The position numbers were made by a program, and so were the translations under genes. A DNA stretch of 64,000 nt from Camellia lanceoleosa (taxonomy: Eukaryota > Streptophyta > Magnoliopsida > Ericales > Theaceae). Positions within the stretch are counted from its first letter, which is position 1, and each line of letters opens with the position of its first letter. Positions 47,554 to 58,290 of this stretch are shown one piece after another. The stretch spans positions 87,258,084 through 87,322,083 of the forward strand of contig CM045770.1 in NCBI GenBank assembly GCA_025200525.1. Reading direction: 5' to 3'. The notes below the pieces were generated by a model. It saw only the letters and a program-made list of their open reading frames with translations. It was not told where the DNA came from and searched no databases.

Positions 47554-48796
47554 AAGTTATTTAGGATCTGAATGCTTGCCCACTTTGCCACTCTTGGCAT
47601 TCTTTGTAGGCCTCCCTGTAGAAGCCTTCTTCTCCATGGCATTCATCATATGAAAGGCTTCCACTCTAAAGCCAGCTACCTTAGAACCCTTGCCACTTCG
47701 CTTAGACCGCACGTCCTCTTCCTCACTATCATCGTCACTTGGTTAAGAGACATGGTCAGACACAGTTGCTAGAGCATTCAAGGCACGCTTTTGTGGACAA
47801 TCAGATAACTGGTGTGGCCCATTGCATAAGAAACAAGAGATAGGGCCTTTTGTTTTGCTTGTAGAGAATTGTTGAGGGGCTTTTGCCTTGTCACCATAGC
47901 TCTTCTGTTGCCATTGTTATCCACCCGAATGGGTTTTGGATGTAGAAGTGTTGCCTCCCCCACTCTTAGGTTTGCCATGACCTTGGGACTTTCCACCTCC
48001 CCTACTCTTGCACGGGGAACCACTATCCCGTTGCTTAGGTTCGGCGTAGTTTGTAAGGCATTCAGCTGCTGCTTGGGCATGGGCTAAATCTTGCACTCTT
48101 TGCCTTTGAAGTTCAACTCTGGCCCATGGCTTCAATCCTCAAGAAAGAAGAAGAGCTTGTCTTTCTCTGACATATCTTTGATGTCTAGCATGAGCCCAGA
48201 GAATTCTTTCACATAATCTCTTATAGTGCCAGTGTGCTTGAGATCCCGCAAAGCGCGCCGGGCATTATACTCAACATTTTCAGGGAAGAATTGGAGCTTA
48301 AGTTCATGCTTAAGTTGCTCCCAAGTCTCAATTGTGCATAAGCCGCGTTGCATCTCATCATGTTTAGTCGGCCACCATAACTTGGCATCACCGGACAAAT
48401 ACATTGTGGCCATAGAAATCCTTGTCTCCTCAGCATCGGCTTTCACAGCTTTGAAATATTGCTCCATATCAAAAAGAAAGTTTTCTAACTCCTTGGCATC
48501 TCGGGCGCCACCGTAGGCATGGGGCTCAAGCACACGCGCCCTAGTGAATTCCATGCCGCCACTAGGTGCATTGCCAAAGGCACGGGTAAGAACACCAACC
48601 CCGGCCACTGAGGTCTTCAATCTCCAGCCTGAGTTCAGTGACAACATCCTCAAAACCATGCGTTTGCTCAATATCATAAACCCCGTTGCTCAAGGGTGGC
48701 TAATGAAGCTACCATGGCCTCCATGTTGTCCATACGCTGCTCCAAGAGCTCAATTCTCTCCCTTTGCGTGGGTTGATGGTTACCAGTACCCTCCAT
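47554..48796 (-). pseudogene. Gypsy gag, broken
   Basis: The start ATG is at 48796-48794, about 40 nt after the primer site (MEGTGNHQPTQRERIELLEQ). An early stop at about 48676 and frame changes separate it from the capsid-like retrotrans_gag part (48600-48160: YLSGDAKLWW, TWEQLKHELKLQFFP, RDYVKEFSGLMLDI). A basic glycine-rich linker and the zinc knuckle CFLCNGPHQLSDC (about 47845-47805) follow. It then joins pol in frame through a TAA at about 47560. Confidence 0.88.
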
Positions 48797-48833
48797 TTAG
48801 AAAGCCAATAATAGAGAAAGCCAAATAGACTGT

Positions 48834-48845
48834 GCTCTGATACCA
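48834..48845 (-). other. Gypsy primer binding site
   Basis: Reads TGGTATCAGAGC on the minus strand, two bases after the 5' LTR; complementary to tRNA-Met. Confidence 0.93.
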
Positions 48846-48847
48846 AC

Positions 48848-49562
48848 TGTCACACACTGGCAATGCGGAAGCCTTGTTGAAGATAAGCAAGTGTGTGTGG
48901 CGCTAGTTAACACTCTTCACTAGCCCGCCAAGAATGCTCGAAAGGTTTGCAAAGACAAGCAAACACAATATTAGTCCAGTTGATGAGCCACAAGATGGAG
49001 ACAAGCCACAAAATAGCAATCAACAAGCTAGAATTAAAGTAGCAACAATACAAAGGCTTTGCACAATGTAAAAGCGAAATGAACTTTTCATTACTCAAAA
49101 GAAGGCATTACAAAAGCTGAACAATGCACAAAAGTGCTACAAAAGTTGCCTTACCATATACAAGGTTGGGGTACATTAAAGGCACAAGTGGTCTGGTTCA
49201 ACACTTGGGTACCCCCTCCTTATATATAGTTTGTTAAGCGCTTTTCCATCTGACACGAGGAAACATCAACTATGTTTGAAGAGTTATAATGGATTTTTAA
49301 AAATAATACAAAAATAGAAAAATTACAACTCTTGGACTCAAAACACCTTTAATACTAAAGTATTTACATAAAAATTTACAAGGCAAAAAGATTATATTGG
49401 ACCCTCTAGAAGTTGGCCTAAAGTTGTCACTTGGTGGTTAGCTTGCTTCATGGCATATCTTGGACTTGCACCAACAACTTCTTAGGCATGTCTTTGGCTC
49501 TCCAAAGGGCACAAATGTGTGTGGCATCAAGGTGTTGACCCTTGGATGGGCGCACCTTGACA
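48848..49562 (-). repeat. Gypsy 5' LTR
   Basis: 715 bp, TGTCACACAC...CACCTTGACA on the plus strand, uninterrupted. It serves as the empty-site reference for solo LTR B. Confidence 0.93.
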
Positions 49563-49567
49563 CTATG

Positions 49568-49614
49568 CCAAGGAAATTCTCAAGAGATATGGAATGGAGA
49601 ATTGCAATCCAGTG
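49568..49614 (+). pseudogene. Copia-1 pol fragment between the gypsy and copia-2 insertions
   Basis: The short frame CCAAGGAAATTCTCAAGAGA and onward encodes AKEILKRYGMENCNPV, the connection between reverse transcriptase and RNase H of copia-1. It links 41274 and 59286. Confidence 0.85.
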
Positions 49615-49619
49615 AACAC

Positions 49620-50540
49620 TGTTGGAAAAAATGGTTTAACATAGGCATATTTTTTGAGCCCAAGATTTGAGTGGGCCCCAAACGTCTTTGGGATGGGTCC
49701 GAAGAGGTGAAGTGTTCCTTGCCACGTGGCAAGTCATACGGTGAAGACGGAACATTAAAACCATTTATGAGTGAATGGGAAGTTAATGTCGTTTTCAGGT
49801 CTAACATTAATTTTTTAGATAAAATTCATTTGAATTTTTTCAATAAAAATTATTGTGGGAATTTAATTTAATTCTAAATTCAAATTTTAGGTTCTTTTAA
49901 AGTTTCCTAAAGTTTGTACCTCTTCATTTATTTATTTAACTATTTCAATAATTTAATATATATATATATTTGAAATAGTTTAAATAATATATTACCTACA
50001 GGTTTCACTTTGTCCAACGGTTCTTTTCAAATTGTTTGAAAATGTTCATAGTGCAACGGTCAAGAATTCAATGTTTGAATTGGTGTGCACCTTTTCATTC
50101 ATTTTAGAACCTGTTCGGGCTGTGTTAATTTGCCTATTTATATCCACCATTTCGACAGTCTGGGGTAATGATTTTTTTTTTTTATCCGAAAAAATTAATT
50201 TGATTTTTGTCTTTGGCTGTCATAAATTCTGCATTTTTTGTATTATTCTTCATATTAGATTTAGTATAAATTTCAGAGAGTTAGAACACAGGTTTGGTTC
50301 GCCGAACAAATTATTTGGAGTACTACTACAATTTGTGAAGATCATTGTATCCTAGGAGATAGACGCCACTTAACCATAAATACCGTAGTGGGGCGAATCT
50401 GTCTTAAGGACAGAGTGTCACCCACTTGACTTGGTCTTAAATTATTTATTCAGTTCAACGAAATAAATTCGGTATGTTATTTATTTATTTTGTTTGAAAT
50501 ATTTCAAGTTATTTTATTTACACAGAAGATTGTTCCAACA
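49620..50540 (+). repeat. Copia-2 5' LTR
   Basis: 921 bp. It holds a G-box palindrome (49729-49742), a possible TATA box (TATAAA, 50265-50270) and another weak one (ATAAATA, 50376-50382). It also holds the 15-bp segment 50394-50408 complementary to the bases after the LTR. Confidence 0.92.
49729..49742. promoter_or_regulatory. G-box palindrome in the copia-2 LTR
   Basis: TTGCCACGTGGCAA, a 14-bp perfect palindrome centred on CACGTG, the binding core of plant bZIP and bHLH factors (light, abscisic acid, stress). It is conserved in the 3' LTR at 58390-58403. Confidence 0.7.
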
Positions 50541-50542
50541 AT

Positions 50543-50557
50543 CTTAAGACAGATTCG
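50543..50557 (+). other. Putative self-complementary primer site of copia-2
   Basis: CTTAAGACAGATTCG begins two bases after the 5' LTR end, exactly where a primer site belongs. It is the perfect reverse complement of LTR positions 50394-50408 (CGAATCTGTCTTAAG), which is also intact in the 3' LTR at 59134-59148. No TGG-starting tRNA site is present. I infer that the element RNA may fold back to prime its own reverse transcription, as in Tf1-type elements; a structural or packaging role is the alternative. Confidence 0.6.
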
Positions 50558-50900
50558 AATTATTTTGTTTACAGAATTTTTCGTTTGTTTCCCTTTTTCT
50601 TTCTTCGTAAATAATTTCGAAAGAAAATTATTTTCTGTGGATTTACAAAATAATATTCTAGTTGGAAAAACAAATAGTGATTATATGCTATTTGATAGAT
50701 AGTAGTAATATACTGTCTCTTTTCTTTGACAACAACTAGTAGTACGATACTGGTGTCATTAACAATTCAGAATATATTTTTGTGGAATTTTTTTAGAAAT
50801 TAATTTTGGTTTTTAGAAATTATTTTTTGTGTTTTCATTAATTAAAATTCTATTTTCAATATTTTAATTATTGGAGTGTAACAAGAGATTTAAGGTTCTG

Positions 50901-51306
50901 TGTGAAATTAATTTGGTTAAATAAAATTTTATTTTATTTCCAAATTAATTGAAAAATAAAAATTATATTTTTATTTCTTTTATTTTACAGAATTTAATTT
51001 CTTGTGTGGAATTAATTTGGTTAAATAAAATTTTATTTTATTTCCAAGTTAATTGAAAAATAAAAGTTATATTCTTATTTCTTTTATTTTACAGAATTTA
51101 ATCTTCTGTGTGGAATTATTTTGGTTAAATAAAATTTTATTTTATTTCCAAATTAATTGGAAAAAAATAAAAGTTATAGTTTTTATTTCTTTTATTTTCT
51201 GTGTGGAATTAATTTGTTTAAATAAAATTTTATTTTATTTTCAAATTAATTGGAAAATAAAAGTTATATTCTTGTTTTTTTTTTTATTTTTACAGAATTT
51301 AATTCT
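50901..51306 (+). repeat. Four tandem repeats of about 103 bp in the copia-2 leader
   Basis: Units start at about 50901, 51004, 51108 and 51199 with GTGTGGAATTAATTTGGTTA or a close variant. Each contains AAATAAAATTTTATTTTATT and a TTTCTTTTATTTTaCAG-like end. They are very AT-rich and partly self-complementary. No coding capacity. Confidence 0.88.
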
Positions 51307-51374
51307 GTGCATTTGGTTTAATTTTCTGTGTAGTGTAAATTTTAATTATAATTTTGTTTTATAAATTAGAATTG

Positions 51375-52300
51375 ATGGCTACTGAAACAAATGCCCAAAC
51401 AAGTACTACTGTGGTGGCTGCAATGACGCCAACCCCCTCTCCTGTGGTGACAGTGCCAATAAATCATGGAGAAAAGCCAAAGAAGTTCTTAGGAACTGAC
51501 TTTAAAAGATGGCAACAGAAAATGTTGTTCTATCTTACAACTCTGAACCTGGCTCGTTTCCTCCATGAAGATGCTCCTATCCTGAAAGAGGATGAAACCG
51601 ACCGGCAAGTGGTTGCTGCGGTTGATGTTTGGAAACATGCCGATTTCCTTTGCTGGAATTTCGTCTTGAACGGACTTGACAACACATTATACAACGTTTA
51701 CAGTCCAATCAAGACAGTAAAGGAACTTTGGGATTCGTTGGAGAAAAAGTACAAAACGGAAGATGCCGGCTCAAAGAAATTTGTAGTTGGCAGATTCCTG
51801 AATTTTGTAATGGTTGATTCAAAAACTGTGATCAGCCAAGCTCAAGATTTTCAACTCGTTCTGCATGACATTCACGCAGAAGGCATGTCTCTCAGTGAAT
51901 CCTTCCAAGTTGCAGCCTTAATTGAAAAATTACCAAAAGGCTGGAAGGAATTCAAGAACTACCTCAAACACAAGCGCAAAGAAATTTCTATGGACGAATT
52001 AATTGTGCGTTTGAGAATTGAGGAGGACAACCGCACTGGCCGGTAAGCATCTTATGGAGTCTAAGGCAAATGTGGTTGAACATGCTTCAAAAACCAAGAA
52101 ACGAAAGTCTTCTGGAGAAAGTTCATCACAAGGCTCTAAAGGGGGGGATAATAAAAAGTACAAGTTTAATGGCAAATGTTACATCTGTGACAAAGAGGGA
52201 CATCGGGCCAAAGATTGCCGTAGCAAAGGCAAAAGCAAAAGAAGAACAAGCAAGAAGCCTGCTCAAGCCCACATGACTGAAGTGGACAAGATTTCCAATG
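51375..52300 (+). pseudogene. Copia-2 gag, broken by a one-base insertion
   Basis: Starts [17 protein letters not shown] at 51375. The UBN2/gag region includes [31 protein letters not shown] and [19 protein letters not shown]. Near 52040 an extra G shifts the frame. The second frame continues with KHLMESKANVVEHA and the zinc knuckle CYICDKEGHRAKDC (about 52180-52220). An upstream ATG at 51354 gives a longer frame, but the conserved start is 51375. Confidence 0.88.
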
Positions 52301-54603
52301 GTGTAGATGACATCAATCTTTCTGCAGTTGTTTCCGAGACAAATCTTGTCGAAAATCCTAAAGAATGGTGGGTGGACACTGGTGCTACTCGCCATATTTG
52401 TACCGACAAAAAGATGTTCACATCTTACTCTACAGTGGACAATGGTGAACAACTTTTTATGGGCAACTCCTCAACTTCCAAAGTTGAAGGACAAGGAAAG
52501 ATTGTTCTCAAGATGACATCAGGAAAAGAACTCACTCTCAACAATGTCTTTGCATGTCTGGGACATTCGCAAGAATCTTGTTTCCGGATCTTTGTTGAGT
52601 AAGAATGGGTTTAGGCTAGTATTTGAGAGTGATAAATTTGTACTTACTAAGAATGGGATGTATGTAGGAAAAGGTTACATGTCTGATGGCCTTTTCAAGT
52701 TAAATGTAATGATCGTTGTACCCTCAGTTATTAATAATACTACATCTTCTTCTTACTTGCTTGAGTCTTCAAATTTATGGCATGGTAAACTAGGACATGT
52801 TAATTATGGATCTTTGCATAGATTAATTAATATGGAATGTTTACCTAAATTTAACATTGATTCAAATCATAAATGTGAAATTTGCGTTGAGGCAAAATTA
52901 TCTAAAACTCCTTTTCATTCAATTGAAAGAAGTACGGAACCACTTGAATTAATTCATAGTGACATTTGTGATTTTAAATCAATTCAAACTAGAGGTGAGA
53001 AAAAGTATTTTATCACTTTTATAGATGACTATACTAGATATAGTTATGTTTATTTAATTCGAACCAAGGATGAAGCTTTGGAAACTTTCATTCAATATAA
53101 GAATGAAGTTGAAAATCAACTTGGTAAGAAAATCAAGAAACTTAGAAGTGATAGAGGTGGTGAATATGAATCACCTTTTGGTGAGTTTTGTAAAGAACAT
53201 GGACTAATTCATCAAACTACCGCTCCTTACTCACCTCAGCAAAATGAAATTAATAGGACTTTAAAAGAAATGATGAATGCCATGTTAATCAGTTCTGGAT
53301 TACCTCAGAACTTGTGGGGGGAAGCAATACTTTCTGCTAATTACATTTTAAATAAAGTACCCCGAAAGAAAGTGAATCAAGCACCTTATGAAATGTGGCA
53401 TGGTAGAGTACCATCCTACAAATACTTAAAAGTGTGGGGGTGTTTGGCTAAAGTGGCTATTCCTAGTCCTAAAAAGACTAAGATAGGTTCTAAGACCATT
53501 GATTGCATTTTCATTGGTTATGCCAAGAATAGTAGTGCATATCGATTTTTGATTCATAAATCAGAACATACCGAAATGCATGTAAATATTATTATTGAGT
53601 CTCAGAATGCATCTTTCTTTGAACATGTATCTCCAAATAAGACTGGACAAGAGACTAGTAATAAGAAAAGATCTTTTGATGCTATTACTAGTAATGAACA
53701 TGATCAAGAACAAGAGTTAGATCAAAATGAGGAAGAGGAACCTAGGCGTAGTAAACGTGCTAGAACCTCAAAATCGTTTGGTCCAGATTTTCTAACATAT
53801 TTGTTAGAAAATGAGCTTTTAACCTTTAAAGAGGCTATGTCCAGTCCTGAAGCTCTTTTATGGAAAGAAGCTGTCAACAGTGAAGTTGAATCCATCTTGC
53901 AAAATCACACTTGGGAATTGGTGGATTTGCCACCAGGTTGTAAATCTCTTGGGTACAAGTGAATTTTCAAAAGAAAATTGAAAGCAGATGGATCAATCGA
54001 CAAATACAAGGCAAGACTTGTAGTCAAAGGTTTTAGACAGAAAGAAGGTCTAAATTACTTTGACACATACTCACCGGTTACTAGAATAACATCCATTAGA
54101 ATGCTAATTGCCATTGTATCTCTATACAATCTAGAAATTCATCAAATGGATGTTAAAACCGCTTTCTTAAATGGTGAGTTAAATGAAGAAATTTATATGG
54201 AACAACCAGAAGGGTTTTCTGTTACAGGAAAAGAAAAGAAAGTGTGTAAATTGGTTAAATCATTATATGGTTTAAAACAAGCCCCAAAGCAATGGCATGA
54301 GAAATTTGACAAGGCAATGATGTCAAATAGATTTAAAATTATAAGTGTGACAAATGTGTTTATATTAAAACACAGACAAAGGTTATGTCATTGTATGTCT
54401 TTATGTAGATGATATGCTCATCATTGGTAGTAATAATGATATGATTAAAACTACTAAGAAAATGTTGAATAAACATTTTGACATGAAGGACATGGGCATT
54501 GCTGATGTAATTCTTGGTATGAAAATTACCAAAACATCAGAAGGATATGCTTTGTCACAATCTCATTACATTGAGAAAATACTTGACAAATTCAGCAAAG
54601 ATG
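52301..54603 (+). pseudogene. Copia-2 protease, integrase and reverse transcriptase, broken
   Basis: Protease WWVDTGATRHIC lies near 52370-52400. An extra T near 52545 shifts the frame to LHVWDIRKNLVSGSLLS. The integrase zinc region has WHGKLGHVNYGSLHRL and CEICVEAK; the core has HSDICDF, FIDDYTRYS and PQQNEINRTLKE. The last replaces the usual [10 protein letters not shown], so four residues around the catalytic glutamate seem deleted. Reverse transcriptase: GYK-stop (TGA at 53960, tryptophan expected)-IFKRKLKADG, MDVKTAFLNGE, LYGLKQAPKQW, frameshifts near 54340 and 54370, then YVDDMLIIGSNND near 54405. It continues after solo LTR C at 56966. Confidence 0.88.
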
Positions 54604-54608
54604 ATGAT

Positions 54609-56960
54609 TGTAACAACCTTCATACTGATTACCGATTAATTACTGATTATTACTGAATTAACCACTGATTACTGTTATACGGAGACTGAATATGATTGGT
54701 AATTGAACCGACTAAATTCCTAATCGAAAAAAGCTGAACCGATTAATTTGTGTTTGTTTGACTTGCATTGCCTATCTGCTTAATCGCTTAACTATCTGTT
54801 CATGTTTATGTGTTTAAACTGCTAATTGAAGGCCTTATCGGCGGCCGAATCGGAAATTGATTAATGTCTCATGATCACTAGAATTAATGGGATTTTATGG
54901 CATAATCATCTGAAAATCGATTTAGTATGATTAAACTAGATTAATCTAAGCCAAATGAATAGAGTTGCCTTATTTACGGAATTGCCATCTAGTAGGGCCT
55001 TTGTTTATTATTATGTTGAGGCTTATTACACCTTGAAGCAACATTTTCATCAGCTCATTTTGAGCTTACAACCGAATTAGAGAGAGAGAAAGTGAGGAGA
55101 TTTGGCTTCAATTGGGAGTTGTCTTGGAGATTTAGTGGATTTTGAAGAAAGATTGCAAATTTAAGCTTCCCTTCTTATACTCAAGACCCAAGGTAGATCA
55201 TTGACCTTCTTCATTGTATATTTGAGTTGATTTTGCATGTTTCATGTTCAATTTATGAGCTAAGCCATGTTTTAAGCTTAACATGTTGTATTGGAGCTTA
55301 ATTGTTGCATGCATGTTAATATTGTTAAGTTTTGAGGTCATAGTTCATGATTTCATTACATGCATGTCCATATTTTGAAAGTAGTCCATGAATCCATCTT
55401 GTTTTGAAAGGAATGAGCTCATTTGAGCAAGCTTTGAAGCTTCAATTGGTTTTAAAACTCATGCATGGCATGTTTAAAGATTGTTCATGAAAATGGGTTT
55501 GATTTTGGATTTAATTGACTCACCTTTGGGACTTGAATTCATAAATTGGCTTTTAAAACTTGTTATACATTGTTTTGGGATGTATTTTTCCAGAATTTGG
55601 GCCCAAGAGGTCGAGAATTGAGTTGAGAATGCTTGGTTTGAGCTTGGAAGGCAAATCTGGAAATTCCAGATTTGGCTTCTTCGCCGAGCGATTCTCGCCG
55701 AGCGAAACGCTTTCCTCGAGCCACGCCGGCGAAGGATTGGTGGCTCGAGCATAAAATCGAGCATCCAAGATTTTTATTGTTTCATCGCACCACTCGAGGA
55801 AGGATTGTTCGCCGAATTAAGCCTTTGATTTTGCAACCTCGCTCGAGCGAAGGAAGGCTCGCTCGAGCGAGACCCCTGTTTTCAGCAACTTTTGAAAAAT
55901 GCCTTCCAACTGTATTTTTGCATCCTCATCCCATCCTAGGCATTCTTAGGCCTAGTTTAAGGCATCTTAATGAGGATTTAGACATAGAACCACACCGAGG
56001 AAATTTAGGGATTTAATTATCATCCTTCCCGACTGTGAAACTTAGTGTGTGTTCTATTTGTTAACTGTTTAGGGTTGGCTCTCGGGGACGCGCTCTAGCT
56101 GCTATTAGCCCAATCTCTGTGAGTAACAATTGTGTAAAGATATGTTCAAAATGATTATCTTTTGAATACTGAACTGAACTGTTTATTGAACTGATATTGT
56201 TTACTGAATGAATGTATGTCCTGTATTCTGAACTGTACTGTGGCATCCTTAGCACTTACTGTTTACTGTTACAGAGCTCTGTCGGTTCCCTTGTGGAACC
56301 ATACTGCATCTTGATTGAGGGCCATTATTATCATGGTTCTAAGACCCGGTCCTTTTGGACCTACTGTTTATAGGCTAATGGATGTACCACATATGACTGA
56401 TTGATTGAAATACTGAAAGACTGAATACTGTTTAATGAATTGTTTTCCTCACCGTAAGGACATCCATTCATAACCTCTTTACGCATTGTGTTATTCACTG
56501 GGCTTTAGTTCACTGTTTATATATATATATGTTGGTTCTCAGCAGCCAGACCGGAGCTAGGAGCATGGGTTGGTCCCTAGTTTTGTCAAGCCAGCCTATG
56601 TGCCTCACTGCGAGGTTTCGAGTTGCCATGCTATGGCTTGGGGTGTTTTTGTGTCCCCCATCGGTCTCCTTACCGTATTGTACTACTGTATAGACATCTC
56701 TTGTTTTCTTGTATTGTTATCGAGGATTAGGTCCGTCTTGATCAATGTTGTATATGATTGTATAGATCAGACTGCTCGAATCGTATGAATGCATGAAAAT
56801 GTTTTTGGCATCTGATTTTCCGACTCAATGGACACTAGTTATTTATTGTATTTCCGCCAGTCCTCAGACTGCTTAATCAGACATCGTTTTGAGGCCTTCG
56901 GTAATCTTGACATCGGCGATTCTGATGCTAAACCGATAGGGCCAGGTTTGGGTCGTGACA
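54609..56960 (+). mobile_element. Solo LTR C of the large-LTR family, inside copia-2
   Basis: Starts TGTAACAACC, ends GGTTTGGGTCGTGACA, with the 5-bp duplication ATGAT (54604-54608 and 56961-56965). 2352 bp. It resembles solo LTR A in reverse orientation more than B. The central GC-rich part (55680-55880) has TCGCTCGAGCGA twice (55839-55850, 55859-55870). No genes. Confidence 0.87.
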
Positions 56961-56965
56961 ATGAT

Positions 56966-57709
56966 CATCTTGCTAGAACTCCTATAGATGTTAATTTGTA
57001 TCTTTCTAAGAATATACAGGAAAGTATTTCTCAATTAGAGTATACCCAAATTATTGGAAGCTTAATGTACTTGATGAACTGCACTCGCCCAGATATAGCT
57101 TATGCAGTAAGTAAATTAAGTAGATATACGAGTAATCCGAGAGTAGAACACTGGAAAGCAATTATAAGGGTTCTTAGATATCTCCGATTTACTCGTAACA
57201 TTGGGCTTAATTTTACTAGATATCCAGCAGTACTTGAAGGATACTGTGATGCAAATTGGATATCGGATACTAGAGACTCTAAGTCCACCAGTGGGTATGT
57301 CTTTACTCTTGGGGAGGCGGCTGTATCTTGGAAATCTTCCAAACAGACTTGTATTGCTAGGTCTACTATGGAATCTGAATTCATAGCTTTAGACAAAGCT
57401 GGGGAAGAGACAGAATGGCTTCGCCACTTTCTTGAAGATATTCCAATATGGCCAAAATCGGTGCCTGCTATCTGCATACATTGCGATAGTCAATCAGCTA
57501 TAGGTAGGGCACAGAGTCATATGTATAACGGTAAGTCACGACACATTCGTCGTCGACATAACACCGTAAGACAACTCCTCTCTAATGGAATTATTTCCAT
57601 AGAATATGTTAAGTCTAAAGACAACATAACGGATCCACTAACCAAAGGGTTAGCAAGAGAGTTAGTTGATAATTCATCGAGGGGAATGAGACTTAAGCCT
57701 ATTAAATAA
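56966..57709 (+). pseudogene. Copia-2 RNase H and connection region
   Basis: The open frame includes [81 protein letters not shown] and [14 protein letters not shown], ending MRLKPIK at 57709. RNase H degrades the RNA template during copying. The frame itself is intact, but the polyprotein is cut by solo LTR C upstream. Confidence 0.88.
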
Positions 57710-58290
57710 GAGTTACCACAATGGCAACCCAACCTAGTTGACTAAAGATCCCAAGATCTAGGTTCAAAGGGACAACCGAGTTGTGATTGACTCAGAAGGA
57801 TCACTGGGGAGTCCAACTCCTACCCATTTCTAGGATAAAATAGTGATGTCTGCAGCGTTTTAGGTTAAGTAATACTTTTAATGATTCTTATATCTAGGTA
57901 AACCTAGAGGAGTATGGCAGGATACTCTTCATAAGAATCACCTATGTGAGTGTGAATTGGGCCGGTTCTATGAGATTTGTGAAGGGCTACAATTCTCTAG
58001 AGCACTCATGAAAGACCAGGTTGTTCAGGGCCAAAATGAACACAATAGTGAGAACTAAACTGTGTCTGGGGATATACTGTGTGAGTTCTATTGTCTTGGT
58101 TTACACAAACGGCTGAACAGTTCAAGACATCATGTTCACTGTTTAGCTAGTAAATCCAATAGTGTCTCACAAGGGAAGGTTCAAAGCCAAAAGCTACCTA
58201 TCCTTTGCAGAATATTACCAATTTCTGTACTCTTTGATTAGATCATGTTGTTGCATTTTCTCTCCGTCAAATTCCATTCATGTGGGGGAT

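Larger units (their letters stand above)
41280..49562 (-). mobile_element. Ty3/gypsy chromovirus-type retrotransposon
   Basis: Minus-strand element with LTRs at 48848-49562 (5') and 41280-44133 (3', interrupted by solo LTR B). Both are 715 bp once the insertion is removed and differ at about 18-20 bases by eye. The 5-bp duplication CTATG lies at 41275-41279 and 49563-49567. The tRNA-Met primer site is at 48834-48845, and a polypurine tract (AAGTGGGGGAGAC) precedes the 3' LTR. Gag, protease, reverse transcriptase, RNase H, integrase and chromodomain occur in this order. It is inserted in the copia-1 reverse transcriptase region. Confidence 0.94.

Noticed and set aside
44031..48828. Many plus-strand open frames of 60-120 codons across the gypsy element
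   Set aside because: They are antisense shadows of gag-pol; the minus strand carries all recognisable motifs.
50341..50420. Half-tRNA primer as the explanation for the missing copia-2 primer site
   Set aside because: I could match only a short CTTAAG core to a tRNA-Leu anticodon loop from memory, far weaker than the 15-bp self-match; not fully excluded without a tRNA search.
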